A stretch of 33,543 nucleotides of DNA, from assembly GCA_016776635.1 (NCBI GenBank), contig JADHSZ010000030.1:1-33543 (forward strand), in the 5' to 3' direction. The notes under the pieces were generated by a model. That model did not search any database. It saw nothing but the letters and a program-made list of their open reading frames with translations, and was not told the origin of the DNA. Positions 15,900 through 27,706 of the stretch are shown here, piece by piece. Source of the stretch: Alphaproteobacteria bacterium. Its GTDB lineage: Bacteria > Pseudomonadota > Alphaproteobacteria > UBA11136. Every line of letters starts with the position of its first letter. The stretch's first letter is position 1. A program made the translations under genes and the position numbers.

Positions 15900-16268
15900 A
15901 TGTCAGAGAAAACTCTTTACGAAAGGCTGGGCGGCTATGACGCCATTACCGCCGTGGCCAACGACATCCTGCCGCGTCTGCAGGGCGATGACCTGTTGGG
16001 CCGGTTCTGGCAGAACCGGGGTGAAGACGGCATTGCCCGGGAAAAACAGCTTCTGATCGACTTTCTCAGCTCCTCGGCCGGAGGGCCGCTCTATTACACC
16101 GGGCGCGATATGAAGATTTCCCACCAGGGCATGGGAATAAGCGAGAACGACTGGTCGCGGTTTATCGGCCATATCGAGGCGTCCTTAGACTCTTTCAACC
16201 TGCCGCCCCAGGAGCGTGGAGAAGTCCTCGCCTTCATCGACAGCACCAAGGCGGATATCGTCGAATAG
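15900..16268 (+). CDS. Group I truncated haemoglobin (trHbN-like)
   Basis: The 122-residue protein has the two-over-two globin pattern: start SEKTLYERLGGYDAITAV, GDDLLGRFW, a loop with GGPLYYTGRDM, and the proximal His at residue 75 in KISHQGMGI, followed by NDWSRFIGHIEASLDSF. Such proteins bind haem and O2 or NO and are linked to NO detoxification or O2 handling in the cytoplasm. A strong AGGGAAGGG site precedes the ATG. It probably forms an operon with the 59-residue gene upstream and converges on tRNA-Lys. Family assignment is secure; the ligand role is inferred. Confidence 0.93.
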   Translation: MSEKTLYERLGGYDAITAVANDILPRLQGDDLLGRFWQNRGEDGIAREKQLLIDFLSSSAGGPLYYTGRDMKISHQGMGISENDWSRFIGHIEASLDSFNLPPQERGEVLAFIDSTKADIVE

Positions 16269-16352
16269 GCCTGCCCCTGTTGTCACGACGGGCCCAGCCC
16301 TGAGCCAAATCAGAAAAAGATCAGTCCAGGATATCTCTGCTTTTTAAGGAAA

Positions 16353-16428
16353 TGGTGGGCGCTGAGGGACTCGAACCCTCGACCGTTCGATTAAAAGTCG
16401 AATGCTCTACCACCTGAGCTAAGCGCCC
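16353..16428 (-). tRNA. tRNA-Lys (anticodon TTT)
   Basis: On the minus strand a 76-base cloverleaf can be drawn: acceptor GGGCGCT, D arm AGCTCAGGTGGTAGAGC, anticodon loop CTTTTAA (anticodon TTT), T arm GAGGG-TTCGAGT-CCCTC, and acceptor AGCGCCC with discriminator A. The 3' CCA is encoded at 16355-16353. I find no interrupted copy of the 3' end nearby, so there is no sign that an element integrated here. Confidence 0.97.
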
Positions 16429-16480
16429 TTGAGGGGGAAAGAGCGCCTGTTCATAAGGCGTCTTTGTGGAATGAGGCTCT

Positions 16481-16509
16481 TACTTAGGCCCCGCTCTCCC
16501 CGTGGTCAA
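16481..16509 (-). promoter_or_regulatory. Candidate sigma-70 promoter for tRNA-Lys
   Basis: On the minus strand TTGACC (16509-16504) and TAAGTA (16486-16481) have a 17-base spacer and lie in the gap between ppi and the tRNA. The predicted start near 16474 leaves a leader of about 45 bases, containing a short CGCCT/AGGCG hairpin, before the mature tRNA. Confidence 0.42.
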
Positions 16510-16523
16510 GCCCGCCATGGCCA

Positions 16524-17126
16524 TTATTCGGCCGCGTTGTCGGTAACGTCGGCGGCCACCTTCATGGAAACAATTATGTCGGGATCGCGGGGCACCCTGC
16601 CGCCCATGCGCTCCGAGCCCTTTTTGATGCGGTCCACCAGATCCATGCCCGAAGTCACCTCGCCCCAGATCGTATATTCCCCATCCAGGCTCGGCTGATC
16701 GTGGTAGACGATAAAAAACTGGCTGTCGGCGCTGTGTATGTCGTCCCCGCGCCGGGCCATGGATACGGTGCCGCGCTCATGCTTAAGATCAGAGAATTCA
16801 GCATCAATATTCTGACCTGAACCGCCTGTTCCATCCCCCTTGGGGTCGCCCGTCTGGGCCATGAAGCCGCTGATCACGCGATGAAAGGTGATTCCGTCGT
16901 AAAATTCTTCCCGCACCAGTTTTTTGATGTGGGCCACATGGCCTGGAGCCACATCGGGAAACATTTCGATCACCACCCGTCCATTTTCAAGCTCAAGATA
17001 AAGCGTATCTTCGGGGTCACTCATCTTCACTGGCTCCAGCTCCGTTGTTAGCTGTAGGGCGACAAACATAAATGCCGCGGCTAAAATGATATAAAAATAT
17101 TTAAGTTTCAATGATTTATTGATCAT
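16524..17126 (-). CDS. ppi: Cyclophilin-type peptidyl-prolyl cis-trans isomerase, membrane-anchored or exported
   Basis: The protein is 200 residues. After an N-terminal hydrophobic segment (about 9-27) comes a compact bacterial cyclophilin domain: FHRVISGFMAQTGDP at 81-95 with catalytic Arg83 and Gln91, then GTGGSGQNIDAEF, GTVSMAR and ADSQFFIV, with Trp154 in the cyclosporin-site loop. The leader suggests a periplasmic folding role; a shorter cytoplasmic form from the internal ATG at Met35 (MSDPEDTLYLELENG) is possible. It lies 9 bases after coaD, completing a gyrA-coaD-ppi run typical of alphaproteobacteria. Confidence 0.92.
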   Translation of the reverse strand: MINKSLKLKYFYIILAAAFMFVALQLTTELEPVKMSDPEDTLYLELENGRVVIEMFPDVAPGHVAHIKKLVREEFYDGITFHRVISGFMAQTGDPKGDGTGGSGQNIDAEFSDLKHERGTVSMARRGDDIHSADSQFFIVYHDQPSLDGEYTIWGEVTSGMDLVDRIKKGSERMGGRVPRDPDIIVSMKVAADVTDNAAE

Positions 17127-17135
17127 TTCTTATAT

Positions 17136-17657
17136 TTAAGATTGCTTCTTTTTGAGCTGTTTCATGATCCGTCTCGCCACTCTGGGAGAAACGAAGTCAG
17201 AGATGTCCCCCTTCAATTCGGCAATCTCCTTGACCAGCCGTGACGAGGTGAACTGGTGCCGGTCGGAAGCCATAAGAAAGACGGTTTCGATGGCGGGATT
17301 TAAGCGGGCATTGGTGCTGGCCATCTGAAACTCATATTCAAAATCGGAAACAGCCCGCAACCCCCTTACGATGACGTTGGCGCCCACCGAAGCTGTGAAA
17401 TTCACCAACAGTTCTTCAAAGGGCCGGACATCAATGGACTTGCCGTTTACTTTAAGGCGGGCAACCTCGGTTTCGATCATGTCGATCCGCTCATCCACAT
17501 CAAACAGGGGAAATTTTCCCTTGTTGACGGCGACGGCGATAATCAGCCGGTCGACGATGGGCAGGGCGCGCTCAATAATATCAAGATGGCCATTGGTTAC
17601 AGGGTCGAAGGTGCCCGGATAGACCCCGGTATGGGTTCTATGATTCTTCGTCGCCAT
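17136..17657 (-). CDS. coaD: Phosphopantetheine adenylyltransferase
   Basis: CoaD makes dephospho-CoA from 4'-phosphopantetheine and ATP, the penultimate step of CoA synthesis. The start is ATG 17657 ([15 protein letters not shown]), giving 173 residues, the usual length. Nucleotidyltransferase motifs are [10 protein letters not shown] at 15-24 (the HxGH site in its TNGH form), the central [17 protein letters not shown] block, and [11 protein letters not shown] for the second nucleotide-binding loop. The start overlaps the gyrA 3' end by 20 bases in another frame, so the two genes are tightly coupled. Longer upstream frames run inside gyrA and are not credible. Confidence 0.96.
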   Translation of the reverse strand: MATKNHRTHTGVYPGTFDPVTNGHLDIIERALPIVDRLIIAVAVNKGKFPLFDVDERIDMIETEVARLKVNGKSIDVRPFEELLVNFTASVGANVIVRGLRAVSDFEYEFQMASTNARLNPAIETVFLMASDRHQFTSSRLVKEIAELKGDISDFVSPRVARRIMKQLKKKQS

Positions 17658-20499
17658 GATCCGTTTCTTCCTCTTCTGGCGCCGAATCTTCTTCCAATGA
17701 CGGCGTTTCGGCCCCGGCTTCAACCTCAGCCTCCACGTCACCGTTTTCGCCGTCTTCCTCGGCCATTTCGGCCAGCCAGGCCACAGAGACCACTTTTTCA
17801 TCTTCGGCCACCTTGAACAGGGTAACGCCCTGGGTCTTGCGGCCGGCAATGCGGATATCGTGGACAGGACAGCGTATCAGCTTGCCGCCATCGGTGACGA
17901 GCATGATGTGGTCGTTCTCACCCACGGGGAAAGAGGCGACCACGGAAGCGCCGGTCTTTTCCGTCAAATCCATATTGGCCACGCCCTGGCCGCCCCGCTT
18001 CATGACTCTGTATTCGAAAGCGGAGCTCCGTTTGCCGAAGCCTTTCTCGCTGACGATGAGGATAAACTCCTCAGCCTCCGCCATTTCCGCGATCCGGGCC
18101 TCGGAAAGAACCGGCAGATCGTCGCGTGTTTCCTGGCGGCGGTCGTCGCTGTCACGCTTGGATTCTCTGCGGTCCTCTCCGGAGGTTGCTTCCTCATCGC
18201 CGTTTTCACCATCATTTTCACTGCGACGCTGGGCATTGGCGTAGCGCAAATAGGCGTTTCGTTCCTCGATCTCAAAATCGGCGTGATGAAGGATGGTCAT
18301 GTTGATTACCTCATCGCCCTTACCCAGTCTGACGCCTCGCACACCGGCCGAACTGCGGCCCGAGAAGACACGGGAATCTGTAACCGGGAAACGGATACTC
18401 TTGCCCAGCCGGGTGGACAGCAGAACATTTTCAATTTCACTGCAGGTATGCACCCCGATCAGGCGGTCGTCTTCCTTAAGCTTCATGGCGATTTTGCCGT
18501 TAGCCATCACATTGGTGAAATCGGAAAGCCGATTGCGGCGGATATTGCCGCTGGCGGTGGCGAACATGATGAACATGTCGCCCCAGCTCGATTCGTCCTC
18601 GGGCAGCGGCATCAGGGTGGAGATGGTTTCGCCCTCGGACAGGGGAAGAAGATTGACCATGGCCTTGCCCCGGGACTGGGGACTCCCCTGGGGAAGTTTA
18701 TAGACCTTCAGTTTGTAAACCATGCCTCGGGACGAGAAGAAGAGAACCGGCGTGTGGGTATTGACCACGAAGACCTGGGAGACAAAATCTTCTTCACGGG
18801 TGCTCATTCCCGCACGCCCCTTGCCGCCACGCCGTTGCGCGCGATAGGCGGAAAGCGGCACCCGCTTGACGTAGCCGCCGTGGCTGACGGTGACCACCAT
18901 ATCCTCGGGCTGGATCAGGTCCTCGTCATCCTGTTCGAACTCGCCTTCCTGGATGGCGGTGCGGCGGTCGTCGCCAAAGGTGGTGCGGATTTCCACCAGT
19001 TCATCGCGGAGGATCTTCAACAAAAGTTCGCGCGAGCCGAGAACTTCCAGATGGCTCGCGATCTGGTCCACCACTTCTTTCAGTTCCCCGGCGATTTTAT
19101 CCCGCTCAAGCCCGGTCAGACGGTGCAAACGCAGGTCGAGGATGGCCTTGGCCTGGATTTCGGAAAGCCGGTAGTTTCCTTCCTCGTCCACGGCGCGGCC
19201 GGGTTCGTCAATAAGCGCGATCAGGGAGGTGATCTCCTGTGCCGGCCAGGCTTGTGCCAGCATCTTTTCCTTGGCCACGGCAGGATCCTTGGCCTGACGG
19301 ATAAGCTTGATCATGGCGTCTAGATTAGCCACCGCCAGCGCCAACCCCACCAATGTGTGGGCTCGTTTGCGGGCCTTGTCGAGTTCAAAGATGGTACGCC
19401 GGGTGATGACTTCTTCGCGGAACTCGATGAAAGCCACCAAGGCATCCTTGAGGTTCAGCATCATCGGCCGGCCGCCAATAAGCGCCAGCATGTTGACCCC
19501 GAAACTGGATTGCAGCGGGGTATGGCGGAACAGCTGGTTCAGCACCACTTCGGCAATGGCGTCACGCTTGATCTCAATCACCACACGTACGCCATGGCGG
19601 TCGGATTCGTCACGCAGATCGGCAATCCCCTCCACCAGCTTGTCGCGCGCCACCTCGGCGATGCGTTCCACCAGCCGTGACTTGTTGACCTGGTAAGGAA
19701 TTTCGGTAACCACGATGGCCTCGCGGTCCTTGCGGATTTCCTCGATCTCGGTCTTGGAGCGGATGATGACCGAACCGCGGCCGGTACGGAATGCAGAGCG
19801 AATTCCAGCCTGGCCCAGAATGATGCCGCCGGTAGGGAAATCGGGCCCTTTGACATGGGCCATCAGGTCTTCGATGGAGATTTCCGGATCGTCAATACAG
19901 GCGCAACAGGCGTCGATCACCTCGCCCAGGTTATGGGGCGGAATATTGGTCGCCATGCCCACGGCGATACCGCCCGCGCCGTTAACCAGAAGGTTGGGGA
20001 ACTGGGCGGGAAGAACCGAGGGCTCTTCCATGGAGTTGTCGTAATTGGGTTGGAAATCCACCGTATCCTTGTCGATGTCTTCCAACAGCGAATGGGCGGT
20101 AAGGGCGAGGCGCGTTTCGGTGTAACGCATGGCCGCCGCGCGGTCGCCGTCCATGGAGCCGAAATTGCCCTGCCCTTCCAGCAAAGGCAGACGCATGGAG
20201 AAAAGCTGGGCCATGCGCACCATGGCGTCATAAATGGCCTGGTCGCCATGGGGGTGGTATTTACCCATGACGTCGCCGACCACGCGGGCCGACTTGCGGA
20301 ACGGCTTGTTGTGGTCGTATCCGCCCTCTTTCATGGCGTAAAGAATGCGCCGATGGACCGGTTTCAAGCCATCCCTTGCATCGGGCAGCGCACGCGAAAC
20401 AATTACGCTCATGGCGTAATCGAGATAAGACCGGCGCATCTCTTCTTCGATGGTTACCGGAATGCTGTCTGAGGGCTCTGTGGTCTGGTTAAGAGTCAC
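17638..20499 (-). CDS. gyrA: DNA gyrase subunit A
   Basis: GyrA is the cleavage subunit of gyrase, which introduces negative supercoils. The 953-residue protein has the catalytic Tyr126 in AAMRYTE, the quinolone-region motif [12 protein letters not shown] (82-93), and the GyrA box RAQRRGGKG around 553-561 in the C-terminal DNA-wrapping domain. That domain carries a hydrophilic insert (about 765-800, rich in Asp/Glu/Arg) and the protein ends in a strongly acidic tail. The position matching E. coli Ser83 is Gln87; the Asp87 equivalent (Asp91) is kept. The start is GTG at 20499 without a visible ribosome site. A terminator lies 31 bases upstream. Confidence 0.97.
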   Translation of the reverse strand: MTLNQTTEPSDSIPVTIEEEMRRSYLDYAMSVIVSRALPDARDGLKPVHRRILYAMKEGGYDHNKPFRKSARVVGDVMGKYHPHGDQAIYDAMVRMAQLFSMRLPLLEGQGNFGSMDGDRAAAMRYTETRLALTAHSLLEDIDKDTVDFQPNYDNSMEEPSVLPAQFPNLLVNGAGGIAVGMATNIPPHNLGEVIDACCACIDDPEISIEDLMAHVKGPDFPTGGIILGQAGIRSAFRTGRGSVIIRSKTEIEEIRKDREAIVVTEIPYQVNKSRLVERIAEVARDKLVEGIADLRDESDRHGVRVVIEIKRDAIAEVVLNQLFRHTPLQSSFGVNMLALIGGRPMMLNLKDALVAFIEFREEVITRRTIFELDKARKRAHTLVGLALAVANLDAMIKLIRQAKDPAVAKEKMLAQAWPAQEITSLIALIDEPGRAVDEEGNYRLSEIQAKAILDLRLHRLTGLERDKIAGELKEVVDQIASHLEVLGSRELLLKILRDELVEIRTTFGDDRRTAIQEGEFEQDDEDLIQPEDMVVTVSHGGYVKRVPLSAYRAQRRGGKGRAGMSTREEDFVSQVFVVNTHTPVLFFSSRGMVYKLKVYKLPQGSPQSRGKAMVNLLPLSEGETISTLMPLPEDESSWGDMFIMFATASGNIRRNRLSDFTNVMANGKIAMKLKEDDRLIGVHTCSEIENVLLSTRLGKSIRFPVTDSRVFSGRSSAGVRGVRLGKGDEVINMTILHHADFEIEERNAYLRYANAQRRSENDGENGDEEATSGEDRRESKRDSDDRRQETRDDLPVLSEARIAEMAEAEEFILIVSEKGFGKRSSAFEYRVMKRGGQGVANMDLTEKTGASVVASFPVGENDHIMLVTDGGKLIRCPVHDIRIAGRKTQGVTLFKVAEDEKVVSVAWLAEMAEEDGENGDVEAEVEAGAETPSLEEDSAPEEEETDHGDEES

Positions 20500-20504
20500 T
20501 TAAT

Positions 20505-20532
20505 TTCATAAGTAAAATCAATGAGATAGCAA
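20505..20532 (-). promoter_or_regulatory. Candidate gyrA promoter giving a leaderless mRNA
   Basis: On the minus strand TTGCTA (20532-20527) and TATGAA (20510-20505) have a 16-base spacer. The predicted transcript start falls at or next to the GTG start codon at 20499. This fits the absence of a ribosome site and the terminator immediately upstream, whose T-run touches the -35 box. Confidence 0.35.
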
Positions 20533-20556
20533 AAAAGGCCGACGATGACGCCGGCC
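20531..20556 (-). terminator. Intrinsic terminator between ssb and gyrA
   Basis: On the minus strand GGCCGGCG-TCAT-CGTCGGCC forms an 8-base-pair stem (one G-T pair) with a 4-base loop, followed by TTTTTT. It should stop transcription from ssb, or from any gyrA leader promoter further upstream, just before gyrA. Confidence 0.8.
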
Positions 20557-20705
20557 CCTCTCACGAGGCTCTCAAACCTAGCAGGTTTTGCCCCCGGGAA
20601 CAACGGAATCAGGGCTGAAATCGGGGGCTTTTTTAGGATTTTTTTGGCCTCAGTCACGCCCTCTTTCGAGGGCTGAAACCTTCGCCGAATTGTTAGGAAA
20701 TAAGA

Positions 20706-20751
20706 CCCGCAATCGTTCCCTGAAAGGGCCCGCGATCACTCCCTAAAAGGG
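20706..20751 (-). repeat. Two-copy 23-base imperfect tandem repeat across the ssb stop codon
   Basis: Units 20706-20728 and 20729-20751 match at 19 of 23 positions. Each carries a short CCCT...AGGG-type palindrome. The copy at 20729-20751 contains the last codons and TAG of ssb. The arrangement resembles the larger repeat at the recG stop. Confidence 0.7.
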
Positions 20752-21207
20752 AATATCGTCGTTAAGGTCGGGAGACGGACCGCCGCCGCCGGAGTCATCC
20801 CCGCCAGCGCCCATATCACCACCCATATCACCACTGGGAGCACCGCCACCCTCGCCCTTGGAATCGAGCATGGTCAGGACTCCGCGGAAGCGTTGCAGAA
20901 CCACCTCGGTGGAGTATTTCTCGACGCCGCTCTGGTCGGTCCATTTGCGGGTCTGAAGCTGGCCTTCAAGGTAAAGCTTGCTGCCTTTGTGGACATATTG
21001 CTCCACCACCTCGATGAGCTTTTCATCGAAGATCACCACCCGGTGCCATTCGGTTTTCTCGCGGCGTTCACCGGCTTGTTTATCGAACCATCTTTCCGAG
21101 GTGGCCAGGGAAAGATTGGCGACCTTGTTGCCGTTCTGCATGGTGCGGATTTCGGGATCACGGCCCAGATTGCCCACCAGGATGACTTTGTTCACACTGC
21201 CTGACAT
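20743..21207 (-). CDS. ssb: Single-stranded DNA-binding protein
   Basis: SSB coats single-stranded DNA and recruits repair and replication partners through its tail. The 154-residue protein starts at ATG 21207 ([19 protein letters not shown]); an adjacent in-frame TTG would add one residue. The OB-fold spans about 4-110 ([38 protein letters not shown]). It is followed by a Gly/Asp-rich linker and the conserved partner-binding end [12 protein letters not shown] lies 13 bases upstream. It is divergent from uvrA, as in many proteobacteria, and upstream of gyrA. Confidence 0.97.
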   Translation of the reverse strand: MSGSVNKVILVGNLGRDPEIRTMQNGNKVANLSLATSERWFDKQAGERREKTEWHRVVIFDEKLIEVVEQYVHKGSKLYLEGQLQTRKWTDQSGVEKYSTEVVLQRFRGVLTMLDSKGEGGGAPSGDMGGDMGAGGDDSGGGGPSPDLNDDIPF

Positions 21208-21351
21208 CAATAGCTAACCTTATGTTTGACCGCTGCGGCGGCCGGGTGGAGAAAACGTTCCGCACTCTACACATAAAGGAAAGTCTTTCGCCACCGCCTT
21301 TGCAAGGCTAGAACATTTTATCCCCGCCGCCCCCCTGAAGGCTCGCCTTTG

Positions 21352-21378
21352 CCCCCCCGCAATGCTTATAGTGGGGGG
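21352..21378 (+). repeat. C-run/G-run inverted repeat in the uvrA leader
   Basis: A run of seven C (21352-21358) and a run of six G (21373-21378) flank a loop containing TATAGT (21367-21372), which could be a -10 element. The G-run is followed by TTTCCCTTTTCCCC. It could be a hairpin in the uvrA leader or a promoter with GC-rich flanks; no good -35 box is seen at normal spacing. Confidence 0.4.
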
Positions 21379-21426
21379 TTTCCCTTTTCCCCGAAAGACA
21401 GTGGCAAATCGCCCGCGAATCACCTC

Positions 21427-24362
<2,936 letters not shown>

Positions 24363-24366
<4 letters not shown>

Positions 24367-25688
24367 GCGGCAACACCCCCGTTCATGTGATCGGCGGCGG
24401 GCTGGCCGGCTCGGAGGCCGCGTGGCAGCTTTCCCAGGCCGGGGTACCCGTGATCCTGCACGAAATGCGGCCCCAGCGCCCCACCGATGCCCACCAGACC
24501 GGGCGTCTGGCCGAGCTGGTCTGTTCCAACTCCCTGCGCTCCGACGATGCTTCCAGCAACGCCGTGGGGGTCCTGCACGAGGAAATGCGCCGTTGCGGCT
24601 CCCTCATCATGGCCGCCGCCGATGAATCCCGTGTGCCGGCGGGCGGAGCCCTGGCGGTGGACCGCGACGATTTTGCCGCCGCCGTTGAAAAAGCGCTGGA
24701 AGATGCGCCCTTGGTCACCATCGAGCGCGCCGAAATCGCCGGTCTGCCCCCCCAGGACTGGGACTCCGTCATTATCGCCACCGGACCGCTGACCTCGCCC
24801 GCCCTGGGCGCAGCCATACAGGAGCTCACCGGCGAGGACTCGCTGGCCTTTTTCGATGCCATCGCCCCCATCGTCCACGCCGAGAGCATCGATCTCTCCA
24901 AGGCCTGGTTCCAGTCCCGTTACGACAAGGGTGAAGGCAAGGATTACATCAACTGTCCCCTGTCCCGGGAGCAATACGAAACCTTCATCGCCGAGCTACT
25001 GGCCGGCGACAAGACCGAATTCAAGGAATGGGAGCGCGACACCCCCTATTTCGAGGGCTGCCTGCCGATCGAGGTGATGGCGGAGAGAGGCCCGGAAACC
25101 CTGCGTTTCGGGCCCATGAAGCCGGTGGGACTGACCAATCCCCACGAGAGTGAGAAACAATATGCCGTGGTGCAGCTGCGCCAGGACAACAAACTCGCCA
25201 CCCTGTTCAACATGGTGGGCTTCCAGACCAAGCTCACACATGGCGAACAGACCCGCATTTTCCGCACCATTCCGGGTCTTGAGAATGCCGAATTCGCGCG
25301 CCTCGGCGGCCTCCATCGCAACACATTCATTAACGCACCGAAACAAATTGACGGATTTCTGCGTTTAAAACTGCGGCCGCAGTTGCGGTTCGCCGGCCAG
25401 ATCACCGGCGTCGAAGGATATGTGGAAAGCGCCGCCATGGGCCTTCTCGCCGGACGCTTCGCCGCCGCGGAACGGCTGGGACAGGTGCCTTCCCCACCGC
25501 CGCCCACCACGGCCCTAGGGGCGCTGCTGGGCCATATCAGCGGCGGCGCCGAGGAAGAGACCTTCCAGCCCATGAACGTCAATTTCGGCCTCTTCCCGCC
25601 CCTTCCTGGCCGGGTAAAGGGCAAAAAAGCCCGCAAGGAAGCTCATGCCGGGCGGGCGCTGGAAGATCTTGCAACATGGCTGGCGTAA
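24363..25688 (+). CDS. trmFO: Methylenetetrahydrofolate-tRNA-(uracil-5-)-methyltransferase TrmFO
   Basis: TrmFO makes 5-methyluridine at tRNA position 54 using methylenetetrahydrofolate and FADH2. The 441-residue protein has the FAD dinucleotide motif at its start ([13 protein letters not shown]), then [25 protein letters not shown] split across two family blocks, the VDRD segment, a [12 protein letters not shown] block with the catalytic-region Cys, and the C-terminal FAD-binding [13 protein letters not shown]. It begins inside the uvrA stop (4-base ATGA overlap), so translation is coupled. A 97-base AT-rich gap separates it from the histidine kinase gene. Confidence 0.96.
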
Positions 25689-25720
25689 TAACATCCCAAA
25701 AACCGCTTCTCATCCCACCC

Positions 25721-25743
25721 AAACCTTAATGATTTTAAGGTTT
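25721..25743. repeat. Perfect inverted repeat upstream of the histidine kinase gene
   Basis: Arms AAACCTTAA (25721-25729) and TTAAGGTTT (25735-25743) pair perfectly around a 5-base loop. No T-run follows. It lies 42 bases before the kinase ATG and just upstream of a TATGCT (25757-25762) that could be a -10 box, so a regulator-binding site is plausible. Confidence 0.5.
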
Positions 25744-25785
25744 AACAAGAATCCTGTATGCTTTACGAAAATTTACTTGGCGGAT

Positions 25786-27681
25786 ATGCAGTTACATTTT
25801 CTCAAACCCCTGTTTCGTTTCTTTCTGGCGGTCTTAACGGGCGGCGCCATTCTTCTTGCCGTGCCGCCGACGGTTTCGTCCGCCAATTACACTGAAGAAA
25901 CGAAAATTATCCTGATCTTGAACTCCTACCATGAAGGATATGCCTGGTCCGACGGCATCATGGCAGGCATTCATTCCGTTTTCCCAGGCACTTCCAACAC
26001 GAACGTCATGGTGGAGTATCTCGATACCAAGCGTCATCACAGCGCGGACTATTACGATGCCTTCGAGGACCTCCTTAGATTGAAATATAAGGACAACCCC
26101 CCGGATGTCCTCATATCCACCGACGACAACGCTCTGGATTTTGCGTTGCATCACCGCTCCACGCTTTTCCACGGAGTCCCGCTGGTCTTCAACGGTATCG
26201 AGAAAGTCTCTCCGGAAAGAATCGCCGGCCAGAAAAATATTTTCGGCGTCGAGGAGAATCTGAGTATTTCGGCAACCATTGATATGGCGCTGGATCTCTT
26301 CCCCGCCACCAAAACGGTTTATTTCGTAACCGACAGCACCATAACCGGAAGAAGCTATCTCGTAAAAGCCCTATCCCTTGAGTTGGAATACGCTTCCAGG
26401 GCCACTTTCATTTACATGCACGACCTTTCCCTTATTCAGCTGGAAGAACGCTTACACGTGATCCCCGAAGACTCGGTCGTGATCTATCTCATCTTCATCC
26501 GTGACATTATGGGACAGGTTCTGAGCCTTGAGGAAAGCATGAAACTTGTCGCCTCTCAGACCACTGTGCCCGTGTTCTGCACATGGGGGTTTCAACCCGG
26601 GCTGGGAATAGTGGGCGGCAACATCACCACCGGGTTTAAACAGGGGGAAATCGCCGCGCAAATGGCACAGCGCATTCTTGCCAATAATATGAGTGGAATT
26701 CCGGTGATTTCCCAGGCCCCCAAGGTCAACATGTTCGACTACGAGGTCCTGGAGAAATACGGCGTTTTCAATATTCCCAACGACAGCATGCTCTACAACA
26801 AGCCCTTCTCCTTTTACGAGGCCTATCGTGAACTGACCTGGACGGTCACCGCCATCATCGCTTCGCTGTTATTCATTTCCATCTTCCTGTTTCTCAATAT
26901 CCAGCAACGGCGCAAAATGCACGCCCGGATGCAGGATTCCATGACCAGCGTCGTGGAATCCAATAACGCCAAGACCAATTTTCTCGCCAATATGTCCCAT
27001 GAATTCCGCACCCCTTTAAACGCCATTATCGGCATGTCGGAAGCCCTGCTGATGGATGGATTTGGGGATGACAAGAAGGAACGCCGTGATTCCTATCTCA
27101 AAGACATCCATTCAAGCGGTGGGCATCTTCTGGAGCTTGTGGACAATATCCTCGACCTGAGCCTCATCGAATACGGGGCGCGCAACATACGTATCAAGGA
27201 TGTGTCATTACAGACCATGGCCACAGACACCATCCGGATGATGGCGGCCATCGCCGCCAAAAAAGACATCACCATCGAGATCAAGGCCGAAGAAGAAATC
27301 GGCACCATTGAGGCCGACAGACAGGCGGTGATGCGCATTTACCTGAACCTTCTCTCCAACGCCATCAAATTCAGCCACAATAACGGCAATATCACCCTTG
27401 AGATTTTTCACCAGGGAGATGGCGTCAATGTGGCTGTAACCGACCTGGGAATTGGTATTCCCGAGGAAGACCTACAGCGCATTCAGCGACCCTTTGAACG
27501 CGTGGACAGCGATTCCGCGCACAGACAGGGGGGCGCGGGGCTGGGGCTGGCTTTGGTAAATCAGCTCATTTCGCTCCACAACGGATCATTTTCCATTGAA
27601 AGCGAGGTCGGCCATTATACCAAGGCCACGGTCCATTTCCCCATGCGCCAACCCGATGAAAATTCCACCCACCCCCATTAA
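25786..27681 (+). CDS. Membrane sensor histidine kinase with ABC-substrate-binding-type sensor domain
   Basis: Started at ATG 25786 (MQLHFLKPLFRFFLAVL) the protein is 631 residues. It has a signal peptide to about residue 34, then a periplasmic domain (about 40-345) of the ABC-transporter-substrate-binding type, marked by ILILNSYHEGYAWSDGI near its start and the FNGIEKV and GGNITTGFKQGE segments. A membrane helix follows at about 350-372. The HisKA domain has His405 in ANMSHEFRTPLNAIIG. The ATPase domain shows NLLSNAIKFS (N box), DLGIGIPEEDL (G1) and GGAGLGLALV (G2). There is no receiver domain and no adjacent regulator, so it is an orphan kinase. The ligand is unknown. The longer upstream frame overlaps trmFO and is not supported. 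Confidence 0.88.
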   Translation: MQLHFLKPLFRFFLAVLTGGAILLAVPPTVSSANYTEETKIILILNSYHEGYAWSDGIMAGIHSVFPGTSNTNVMVEYLDTKRHHSADYYDAFEDLLRLKYKDNPPDVLISTDDNALDFALHHRSTLFHGVPLVFNGIEKVSPERIAGQKNIFGVEENLSISATIDMALDLFPATKTVYFVTDSTITGRSYLVKALSLELEYASRATFIYMHDLSLIQLEERLHVIPEDSVVIYLIFIRDIMGQVLSLEESMKLVASQTTVPVFCTWGFQPGLGIVGGNITTGFKQGEIAAQMAQRILANNMSGIPVISQAPKVNMFDYEVLEKYGVFNIPNDSMLYNKPFSFYEAYRELTWTVTAIIASLLFISIFLFLNIQQRRKMHARMQDSMTSVVESNNAKTNFLANMSHEFRTPLNAIIGMSEALLMDGFGDDKKERRDSYLKDIHSSGGHLLELVDNILDLSLIEYGARNIRIKDVSLQTMATDTIRMMAAIAAKKDITIEIKAEEEIGTIEADRQAVMRIYLNLLSNAIKFSHNNGNITLEIFHQGDGVNVAVTDLGIGIPEEDLQRIQRPFERVDSDSAHRQGGAGLGLALVNQLISLHNGSFSIESEVGHYTKATVHFPMRQPDENSTHPH

Positions 27682-27706
27682 AAGACCGAGTGTCCGGAGA
27701 ATCGCG

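Noticed and set aside
16353..16428. tRNA-Lys as an integration site for the 12.4-16.3 kb accessory genes
   Set aside because: No duplicated tRNA 3' end, integrase or mobility gene is present, and composition of the neighbouring genes is not strongly foreign.
17860..19323. A 487-codon plus-strand open frame
   Set aside because: It lies entirely antisense to gyrA, whose reading is unambiguous; it is a composition shadow, as are the long frames antisense to mfd, recG and uvrA.
21211..21426. A LexA (SOS) box shared by divergent ssb and uvrA
   Set aside because: Alphaproteobacterial boxes are direct repeats GAAC/GTTC with 7 bases between. Only isolated half-sites are present (GTTC at 21257-21260, GAAC at 21311-21314), with no partner at the right distance.
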